From Flavobacteriales bacterium UBA2104 (GTDB lineage: Bacteria; Bacteroidota; Bacteroidia; Flavobacteriales_D; Crocinitomicaceae), in NCBI GenBank assembly GCA_002331485.1, contig DCYS01000003.1, positions 77,161 through 141,160 on the forward strand: a stretch of DNA of 64,000 nt. The letters run 5' to 3'. The notes below the pieces were generated by a model that saw nothing but the letters and a program-made list of their open reading frames with translations, did no database searches and was not told the DNA's origin. The stretch's first letter is position 1; every line of letters begins with the position of its first letter. A program made the position numbers and the translations under genes. This document shows positions 26,755-33,225 of this stretch, one piece after another.

Positions 26755-27252
26755 ATGAAGAATCAAATAGCAATAGTTTGCCCATCAGCTCATTTGGAGT
26801 CTTATGTTCGCTCTACTTTTATGAAAGAGCCATACATAACAACGGCTCTAGGAACAACTTTCCATACAAATAATAAGGATACAGTTGGATTGTTGATAGA
26901 GTCTATCGAGTTAAATGATGTAGATCAAGTTTCATTTGTATGTGATCTAAATGCACACATGATCCGTGAATTTCTAGCGGGTCATTCTACTGGAGTTGTT
27001 ACGGTTGATCGTTTTTATCAATTTGTCTTTGATCAATACGAAGATGAGATCATGGAAACAGACAGTGCTTATAAACAACGATTTTCGTTCACTGAGTTCT
27101 TGATTAAAGAGCAAGTACGAGAACTTTGTACAACACTTTCACAAACAGGAAATCCAGTGATTGAAAACCTTCAGATCGACGGATATATCGTAGATCGAAG
27201 TGCAGATATGAAATGGAGCATTATCTCACCTGAATATTCAACAGTAAAGTAA
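26755..27252 (+). CDS. Beta-carbonic-anhydrase-like protein lacking zinc ligands (putative)
   Basis: 165 residues, no signal peptide. By eye it follows beta-carbonic anhydrase order: IAIVCPSAH in place of the IGCSDSR strand, TVGLLIESIELNDVDQVSFVC in place of the SVQYAVDVLEV-IIICGH helix-strand, FLIKEQVREL matching the NVMEQVYNL helix, and LQIDGYIVD matching the IHGWAYG strand. Of the zinc-site positions only Cys9 remains; the Asp of CxD aligns with Ser11, the zinc His with Asp64 and the second zinc Cys with Ala67. So it looks like a catalytically dead homologue. It is 7 bases upstream of the bicarbonate permease gene. The homology is my reading of weak similarity, not a database hit. Confidence 0.55.
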   Translation: MKNQIAIVCPSAHLESYVRSTFMKEPYITTALGTTFHTNNKDTVGLLIESIELNDVDQVSFVCDLNAHMIREFLAGHSTGVVTVDRFYQFVFDQYEDEIMETDSAYKQRFSFTEFLIKEQVRELCTTLSQTGNPVIENLQIDGYIVDRSADMKWSIISPEYSTVK

Positions 27253-27259
27253 TTTAACA

Positions 27260-28222
27260 ATGAGTTTAGATCTATTGCTTGACAATCTCACTAATCCCGC
27301 TCTACTATTCTTTTTATTGGGAATTATTGCAGTTTATCTAAAGAGTGATCTTGCTATACCATCTAATTCCTCGAAGTTCATTTCTATCTATCTGTTGTTC
27401 AGTATCGGATTTAAGGGTGGTCAGGAGCTTTCGCATGAAACCTTTGATTCAGAAGTGATCGGAACTATACTGTTTGGATTATTTGTGTCGATCCTTATCC
27501 CGGTATATGCCTTTTTCATTCTCAAAAGAAGAATGACTGTACAAAACTCTGGTGCGATCGCTGCTGCATATGGATCTATTAGTGCCGTAACCTTTGTTAC
27601 TGCAGTTTCATATCTGGAAATGCAGGACATGTCAGTTCATGGTCATATGGTTGCCTTAATGGCTCTCATGGAAGCTCCTGCAATTATAACGGGACTAATT
27701 CTTATCTCCATTTTCAACAAGAATGAGGATGAAAAGATCAATAAAAGTAAAGCAATAAAACATTCCTTTACAAACGGAAGTGTCTTGTTGATCCTTGGAA
27801 GCTTAGTGATCGGTTATTTAGCAACAGCAGAACAAGCTGAAGGTATAAAGCCATTTACTACGGATATATTTAAGGGGTTCCTTGCGATTTTCTTACTTGA
27901 TATGGGGATCATTAGCGGAAGGAAACTCAACTCTTTCCTGGCAAAAGGATTTTTCCCGTTGATATTTGCCATAGTTATTCCGTTGATCAATGGAAGTATT
28001 GTAGCCTATTTGTCAATGCACATTACTCCGGAGATCTCGAGCAGATTTATGTTAGCAATTCTCGCAGCTAGTGCCTCTTATATTGCAGTTCCAGCTGCCA
28101 TGAAGATCGCTGTTCCTAAGGCGAATCCAGGATTGTTTTTACCGATGGCGCTTGCAATTACTTTCCCCGTAAACGTAACGCTAGGTATGCCGATCTATTT
28201 CTACCTTGCCCAGATCACTTAA
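27260..28222 (+). CDS. sbtA: SbtA-type sodium-dependent bicarbonate permease
   Basis: 320 residues with about ten membrane segments in two inverted halves. The start NLTNPALLFFLLGIIAVYLKSDLAI and the segment YLLFSIGFKGGQEL match the SbtA (PF05982) N-terminus. The first-half motif AAAYGSISAVTFVTA and second-half ILAASASYIAVPAAMK fit the two crossing regions with small residues. The charged cytosolic loop in the middle (NKNEDEKINKSK) is short. SbtA imports bicarbonate with sodium in cyanobacteria, where SbtB (a PII-like protein) controls it; no SbtB gene is next to this one. The stop region overlaps the convergent FKBP gene by 8 bases. Confidence 0.85.
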   Translation: MSLDLLLDNLTNPALLFFLLGIIAVYLKSDLAIPSNSSKFISIYLLFSIGFKGGQELSHETFDSEVIGTILFGLFVSILIPVYAFFILKRRMTVQNSGAIAAAYGSISAVTFVTAVSYLEMQDMSVHGHMVALMALMEAPAIITGLILISIFNKNEDEKINKSKAIKHSFTNGSVLLILGSLVIGYLATAEQAEGIKPFTTDIFKGFLAIFLLDMGIISGRKLNSFLAKGFFPLIFAIVIPLINGSIVAYLSMHITPEISSRFMLAILAASASYIAVPAAMKIAVPKANPGLFLPMALAITFPVNVTLGMPIYFYLAQIT

Positions 28223-28667
28223 TATCAGTGACAGTCAATTCGTAGTAAAGAATGGTGTTAGGAGGGATCTTTTCAGTGTTCTTTGATCCGTATCCAAGAC
28301 TAGGAGGGATGATTAATTGAATGGTTCCAGGACCATGAAGCTGCATTAGTCCTTCCTGCCAACCGGCAATGAGTTCTTTAACCTTAAATGTAAGTGGAGC
28401 GTCTTTTGGAATTTCCTGAAAGACTTCTCCACTTAAGAACTCCCCAGAATAGTAGAACGTAACCTGGTCAGTATAGCGAATAAGTTCACCACCTGTAGTG
28501 TCAGAAAGAATAGAGTAGTAGAGACCGCTTTCCAGCTTCTCCATATCTAATTGCTCTTTCTCTATATACTTTTGTATCTCTGTATCAAACTGAGATAGAT
28601 CGTCTTCGGAGTAGGTCTGACATCCGAAAAAGAAGAATAGACTTAGAATTATAAAGGTAATTCTCAT
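28215..28667 (-). CDS. FKBP-type peptidyl-prolyl isomerase lipoprotein
   Basis: Lipoprotein signal FIILSLFFFFGC (Cys16) followed by an acidic spacer. The FKBP domain covers about residues 50-150: VTFYYSGEFLSGEVFQE, AGWQEGLMQLHGPGTIQLIIPPSLGYGS and IPPNTILYYELTVTDI, with the conserved GWxEG and PxxLGYG segments. It probably assists folding in the periplasm or at the outer membrane. Its start overlaps the stop of the TraB-like gene by 4 bases, which places it last in a leftward operon. Confidence 0.9.
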   Translation of the reverse strand: MRITFIILSLFFFFGCQTYSEDDLSQFDTEIQKYIEKEQLDMEKLESGLYYSILSDTTGGELIRYTDQVTFYYSGEFLSGEVFQEIPKDAPLTFKVKELIAGWQEGLMQLHGPGTIQLIIPPSLGYGSKNTEKIPPNTILYYELTVTDIK

Positions 28668-29545
28668 AATCTTATTGGTATTAGTTCATAACCTTCTTCT
28701 CTTAAAAGCTGAATCACGCCATCCGGGCCTCCTAGATGAGCTGCACCAACAGCTATAAAGCATTTATTTTTTTTAATCAGCTTTTTGATCAGTGGGATCC
28801 AATTTTTATTGCGGTTGGTTAGTAGCTGTTGCTCCATTGAAGCAAGATCACTTCCTGAATCTGTAGAATAATTATAAATCGAGTCGATATCCTGACTCAA
28901 AAATACTGTGATCAGGTCGTTCATGCCATTATCTTCATCAGAGTAACTTTCACGTAGCGACGACATCAACATTTCAATTTGCTTTTCGATCGGTACTTCA
29001 TCAAATATTGCAACCTGGTCTTCTATAGTCTCTAATCCCTGAATAGTTACTGAATCCTCTTTAGCGATTTCCTCAAATGTTAACTCATAACTCTCTGGGT
29101 CTTCACCAAATGCATTTTTCGTAAAGAGTTGCATGATCACAAGCGGCTTCATTTTGCCAAACATCAATCGCATTTGATCCTCTGTATATCCAAGTTCACT
29201 TTCTGTATACTCGAAAAGCGAATCTAATTGCTTCTCATTGAAATAATTAAAGACATTCCCGGTATCCAGCATCATGTACTTTATAATATTGGCTTGATCC
29301 TTAATTCCACCAATTTCCATAACGAGCACATCACTTTTTCTAACCTTTTCAGCAACATGATCAGGGAATAAGAATTTCTCTTTTGGTATCATGTGCATAG
29401 TACCCATGATGTAACAAGGTTGATCTACTTTTTTACCTTTGATCTCCCATAAAAGAGAACTCCTTAGACTGTCGTTTTCTTGTCCAAAGATAGATGGACA
29501 TAGGATCAATATGAACAATAGGGTAGTTGTTAAAATTCTAATCAT
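28664..29545 (-). CDS. TraB/GumN family protein
   Basis: Signal peptide of about 20 residues (LLFILILCPSIFGQ) and a TraB/GumN (PF01963) domain over most of 293 residues. The two GX2H-type motifs are visible: CYIMGTMHMIPKE near residue 45 and FIAVGAAHLGGPDGVI near residue 265. The Glu after VLVMEIGG is also typical. The family is related to Tiki metalloproteases; the role in bacteria is largely unknown. It is probably periplasmic. The start overlaps the methyltransferase gene by 8 bases. Confidence 0.9.
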   Translation of the reverse strand: MIRILTTTLLFILILCPSIFGQENDSLRSSLLWEIKGKKVDQPCYIMGTMHMIPKEKFLFPDHVAEKVRKSDVLVMEIGGIKDQANIIKYMMLDTGNVFNYFNEKQLDSLFEYTESELGYTEDQMRLMFGKMKPLVIMQLFTKNAFGEDPESYELTFEEIAKEDSVTIQGLETIEDQVAIFDEVPIEKQIEMLMSSLRESYSDEDNGMNDLITVFLSQDIDSIYNYSTDSGSDLASMEQQLLTNRNKNWIPLIKKLIKKNKCFIAVGAAHLGGPDGVIQLLREEGYELIPIRL

Positions 29546-30263
29546 TTTTATTTACGCTTAATTCTGCTAAGTACATATGTTCCTCCTGAATAACGTTCTC
29601 AAATGTAAAACCATTGTTTTCTGCTATCGCCTGAAACTTTTCAGGGTCTACATAAACCCAATCAAACCATTCAGTTGAATCTTTTTTGTAATTCATTTTA
29701 AACTTAAAATCTCCATAATATGTGGAATTCAGGTCAACCCACATACCTCCATCTTCCTCTTGGTAAAAATAACTAACATCCGTACTGTCGCAGATGATCT
29801 TACCATTTTCTGTAAGTAACTTCTTCAGTAAAGATAAGAAAGACGGTAAATTCTCGAGTTTGCCAGCAATTCCGATGCCATTCATAAGCAAAAGTATGGT
29901 GTCGTATCGTTCGCCTCTATTGATCATGTCCTGAACGGATAAATTTAAATTCTGTTGATCTGGGAAGTGATCGTTAAGAAAATCGATAGCTCCTAAGCTC
30001 GTATCGATAGCAGTTACAGTAAATCCGTTGTTTCGCAGCCATTTTGTATGAGGACCTGCTCCTGCGCCTACATCAAGTATTTTACCTGAGCACATTTTCA
30101 ATGCCTTCTTTTCTACAGTAGGCATCAATTCATATGGTCTAAACAAGTACTCTACGGGAATAACATCGTCTTCCATGAGGTCGGATGAAACAATAATATT
30201 TGGAGCTTTTCCATCCTTACTGAAATCATTAATTGCCTTTCCTATGGGATCATTGTTCGACAT
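29538..30263 (-). CDS. Class I SAM-dependent methyltransferase
   Basis: Rossmann-type methyltransferase of 241 residues. Motif I is KILDVGAGAGPHTKWL near residues 69-84, motif II is VTAIDTSLGAIDFL, and YDTILLLMNGIGI is the post-II strand. The C-terminal region (WMVDLNSTYY, WFDWVYVDPEKFQAI) probably shapes the substrate pocket. No substrate can be named. It is followed with overlap by the TraB-like gene and preceded by the pRiA4b-like gene with a 3-base gap, so all four form one operon. Confidence 0.88.
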   Translation of the reverse strand: MSNNDPIGKAINDFSKDGKAPNIIVSSDLMEDDVIPVEYLFRPYELMPTVEKKALKMCSGKILDVGAGAGPHTKWLRNNGFTVTAIDTSLGAIDFLNDHFPDQQNLNLSVQDMINRGERYDTILLLMNGIGIAGKLENLPSFLSLLKKLLTENGKIICDSTDVSYFYQEEDGGMWVDLNSTYYGDFKFKMNYKKDSTEWFDWVYVDPEKFQAIAENNGFTFENVIQEEHMYLAELSVNKND

Positions 30264-30266
30264 GGA

Positions 30267-30821
30267 TCAAATATCGAGATCGTCAATATTTTCAAAACCT
30301 TCACTACCAAATTCGTCATCGAAATCATCCATGTCAAATCCTTTCAAATCTTTATCAACTTCTGTTTCGAAACGCATATTTTCCAAGTTGTCCTTAGTTT
30401 TAGCTGATAAACTCTCAGGCACACTTCCTACACTCATGATCAATTCAGCGTCATTAACATCGCTATCCATAATCTCTTGTAATTCGATAAGGAAGATGAA
30501 CATGTTTAAGAAATCATGCACCAGGATCAATCGCTGAGTAGGGGATTGGATCTTCTCACGGATCATTATGTCATTCATCTGGGCTGGTGTCTCATTATCC
30601 TGAGCACCAAAAGACATATCCATAAGGCTAATTTCCTCACCTTTATTCCATTCATTATCACTAACGAAAAAAGATGCCATTTGATCATTATTAAACTCAA
30701 ACGCATCTAAGATCGCCATATAGAATTGTTCAAGCGTTAGATCATCGTTGATCGCAATATCGCGGAACACTTCTTCTTCCTCAGCACTATCCAGTAAAAC
30801 TCTAAATTTTAATCCCGGCAT
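30267..30821 (-). CDS. Plasmid pRiA4b ORF3-like protein
   Basis: 184 residues. The N-terminal part (KFRVLLDSAEEEEVFRDIAI, LTLEQFYMAILDAFEFNNDQMASFFVSD) matches the PRiA4_ORF3 (IS1096 TnpR-like) domain, a small alpha/beta fold common in Bacteroidetes. The C-terminal 60 residues are very acidic. Despite the family's name, nothing nearby indicates a mobile element. Function unknown. It is first in the operon leading to the methyltransferase, TraB and FKBP genes. Confidence 0.82.
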   Translation of the reverse strand: MPGLKFRVLLDSAEEEEVFRDIAINDDLTLEQFYMAILDAFEFNNDQMASFFVSDNEWNKGEEISLMDMSFGAQDNETPAQMNDIMIREKIQSPTQRLILVHDFLNMFIFLIELQEIMDSDVNDAELIMSVGSVPESLSAKTKDNLENMRFETEVDKDLKGFDMDDFDDEFGSEGFENIDDLDI

Positions 30822-30852
30822 TTTCCCTTTTTCGTTCTAACAATCTACGAAG

Positions 30853-32277
30853 TTAATGGTTTTGAGTTGCACTCAATCCAATTTCTTTGCCAATTTCAAG
30901 CATAAGCTCAAAGGCCTCATTATAATCGTTTTGGATGTCTCCATCCAGTATTGCTTCTTTTATTCTTTTTTTAATTACTCCGATTTCGTTACATGGTCCA
31001 ATATTAAATGTTTCCATAATTATTTTGCCATCAACTGGAGGTTGGAAGTTTCTTACATGATCCTTTTCTTCAACTGTTCTCAGTTTTTGTTCAACGATCT
31101 CAAAGTTCTTGCGGTATTTTCTAACCTTAAACTCATTCTTCGAAGTGATATCTGCATTACATAACATCATAAGATCATCAATATCATCCCCAGCTTCATT
31201 TAATAGACGACGAATAGCAGAATCTGTTACATCTCCTTTAACTAAAGCAATTGGACGTAAGTGAAGTCTAACAAGCTTTTTAACATACTTCATTTTATGA
31301 TCCATAGGTAATTTTAGTCTCCTAAATATTTTAGGAACCATTCTTGACCCTAGATCTTCATGACCATGAAAAGTCCAGCCATTTTTTGGGTGAAAGCGTT
31401 TAGTTGGTGGTTTGGCAATATCGTGCATGATCGCACTCCAGCGCAACCATAGATCATCTGTTACTTCTGAAATATTATCAAGAACCTCAAGCGTATGGTA
31501 GAAATTATCCTTGTGAGATTTTCCATTCTTAGTTTCAACACCTTTTAATGCAACCATTTCAGGGAAGAATTGGTGCAGCAGGTTCGTCGCATATAATAAT
31601 TTGAAACCACGAGAAGGTTTGTCACTTAAAATGATCTTATTCAATTCGTCATTTATACGTTCGGCAGATATGATCTGAAGTCGTTCAGCATTTTCTTTGA
31701 TCGCTTCTAGACTTTTATTCTCGATCGTAAAGTTGAGCTGAGTAGCAAAACGAATTGCTCTTAACATCCGCAATGGATCATCAGAATAAGTCTTTTCTGG
31801 CTCCAGTGGTGTTCTGATCAATCCGTTTTCCAGGTCTTCAATCCCGTTAAAAGGATCAACAAGATCTCCGAATGTTTCTTCTCTCAAGTCCAGTGCGAGC
31901 GCATTGATCGTGAAATCTCTTCTGTTCTGGTCATCTTGCAGTGATCCATCCTCCACAATAGGCTTTCTTGAATCCCTTTGATAAGATTCTTTTCTTGCAC
32001 CTACAAACTCAACATCGAGATCCTTATAGTTAAAATGAGCAGTCCCAAAAGACTTGAATGTGGATACTTTTTTAACTTTTAATTTTTTAGCAACTCTCTC
32101 CGCTAATTCAAGTCCGTTCCCAACAACGACAATATCTATATCCTTAGATGGGCGATCCAACAAAAGGTCTCTTACAAAACCACCTATAACATAGGCCTCC
32201 AAACCAGATTCAGTTACGATCTGACGAGCAACCTTAAAAACAGGGTGTTGTAGACTTGATGCGTAATTTAAACTCAT
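30853..32277 (-). CDS. cca: CCA tRNA nucleotidyltransferase / polynucleotide adenylyltransferase with HD domain
   Basis: Class II nucleotidyltransferase. The head domain has GGFVRDLLLDRPSKDIDIV near residues 32-50, with the catalytic DxD pair. RRDFTINALAL and DPLRMLRAIRFATQL are further signatures. The C-terminal half has an HD domain (SAIMHDIAKPPTKRF), with a further His in FHGHEDLG. It adds or repairs the tRNA 3' CCA. The ATG at 32277 is preferred over an in-frame start at 32337, which would overlap the upstream gene and add 20 unlike residues. Confidence 0.93.
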   Translation of the reverse strand: MSLNYASSLQHPVFKVARQIVTESGLEAYVIGGFVRDLLLDRPSKDIDIVVVGNGLELAERVAKKLKVKKVSTFKSFGTAHFNYKDLDVEFVGARKESYQRDSRKPIVEDGSLQDDQNRRDFTINALALDLREETFGDLVDPFNGIEDLENGLIRTPLEPEKTYSDDPLRMLRAIRFATQLNFTIENKSLEAIKENAERLQIISAERINDELNKIILSDKPSRGFKLLYATNLLHQFFPEMVALKGVETKNGKSHKDNFYHTLEVLDNISEVTDDLWLRWSAIMHDIAKPPTKRFHPKNGWTFHGHEDLGSRMVPKIFRRLKLPMDHKMKYVKKLVRLHLRPIALVKGDVTDSAIRRLLNEAGDDIDDLMMLCNADITSKNEFKVRKYRKNFEIVEQKLRTVEEKDHVRNFQPPVDGKIIMETFNIGPCNEIGVIKKRIKEAILDGDIQNDYNEAFELMLEIGKEIGLSATQNH

Positions 32278-32285
32278 TTCGGCTG

Positions 32286-32293
32286 CAAATATA
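32286..32293 (-). promoter_or_regulatory. Putative -7 box (TATATTTG) of cca
   Basis: TAnnTTTG on the minus strand in the 40-base gap between cca and the upstream gene, ending 8 bases before the ATG. It supports the shorter start and implies a very short leader. No -33 TTG. Confidence 0.4.
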
Positions 32294-32317
32294 CTGCTCT
32301 TTTTACAGATAGAGGGT

Positions 32318-33169
32318 TTATCTTTTGATCCATCCATAAACTCCTTTGTTCTTGAAGTTTACGTGATTTATTACCGGGCTTGTTTCTTCTGAGATCCCCG
32401 TATACATGATAACAAATATCCAATCATCTTGAATGGCTAGCTCCTTATATAATGCACCTTTTTCATAATGAATAATGATGTTTGTCTGAGCACGCATTTC
32501 AAATGCATTTTCTTCCACCACTGCGGGAGACCATCGCAAAGCAGTCTTCTGTTCTAACTGCTTGTACTCTCCATCAAATTGAACTGAATCAGGGTAAAAA
32601 GGCCCAACCATATCTCCAGAATCTCTTCCGATAAAGAATCGGTCCTTACTTTTGATCTCACCATTAATTCTTCTTAACGTGTAGATATTATGACTCGCAC
32701 TTCGACAACATGGATACTTATGGGTATATAAGATCAATTCGTCTGTAAGCGGATGTCTTTTATAAGCTATCAGTCTACCTGGTTCAGCAAACAAACGAGC
32801 CTGTTTACCCTTGGAAACATCGTAAAGTTCTACATACTCTCTTTCATCCGTGTAAGAATTCAGTCCAAGGAATATTAGAAGAGGGGCTTCATCTTTTCTG
32901 AATTTTATCCATTTCCACTGACTACCAAAGGCTTCCCAATAGATTGAGAAATCAGCATCTGGTCCTGTTAATTCATGTACAAGAACATTATTATTAAATA
33001 ATTCTTCTACTTTTTTCTTCGTTTGATTTCCTTCAACGATTATATCTTCTATTGTCGTTTGTGCATTATTAACGAATACAGATACAGGTATTGTAGTTAA
33101 CGAAGGCTTAATCTGAGCGTTGATGATCCCAGAAAAAAAGAGTAATGAAACAATGACTATTTTTTTCAT
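32318..33169 (-). CDS. Secreted protein of unknown function
   Basis: Not recognised. Signal peptide of about 18 residues (KKIVIVSLLFFSGIINAQ), then 265 residues with many aromatic residues and short strands (FSIYWEAFGSQWKWIKFR, REYVELYDVSKG). A paired Cys-Cys stands in KYPCCRSASHNIYTLRR. A series of beta-strand pairs such as LIAYKRHPLTDELILYTHK recalls a TolB/propeller-like fold, but no domain can be named. It lies between the clpC terminator and cca and is probably expressed from its own promoter. Confidence 0.75.
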   Translation of the reverse strand: MKKIVIVSLLFFSGIINAQIKPSLTTIPVSVFVNNAQTTIEDIIVEGNQTKKKVEELFNNNVLVHELTGPDADFSIYWEAFGSQWKWIKFRKDEAPLLIFLGLNSYTDEREYVELYDVSKGKQARLFAEPGRLIAYKRHPLTDELILYTHKYPCCRSASHNIYTLRRINGEIKSKDRFFIGRDSGDMVGPFYPDSVQFDGEYKQLEQKTALRWSPAVVEENAFEMRAQTNIIIHYEKGALYKELAIQDDWIFVIMYTGISEETSPVINHVNFKNKGVYGWIKR

Positions 33170-33174
33170 ATTAA

Positions 33175-33206
33175 AGCAAAAAAAGGGAGTGGATCACACT
33201 CCCTTT
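33175..33206 (-). terminator. Rho-independent terminator of clpC
   Basis: 10-bp stem (33182-33191 with 33197-33206, loop GATCA) followed on the minus strand by seven T. It is 20 bases after the clpC stop and just before the next leftward gene. Confidence 0.88.
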
Positions 33207-33225
33207 AACAGTTTATAGTTTGAAT

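Noticed and set aside
27260..28222. Generic sodium/bile acid symporter
   Set aside because: Length and the N-terminal and crossing-region motifs fit SbtA better.
30267..30821. Mobile-element gene (family name refers to plasmid pRiA4b and IS1096)
   Set aside because: No transposase, inverted repeats or integration signs nearby; the domain is common in Bacteroidetes chromosomes.
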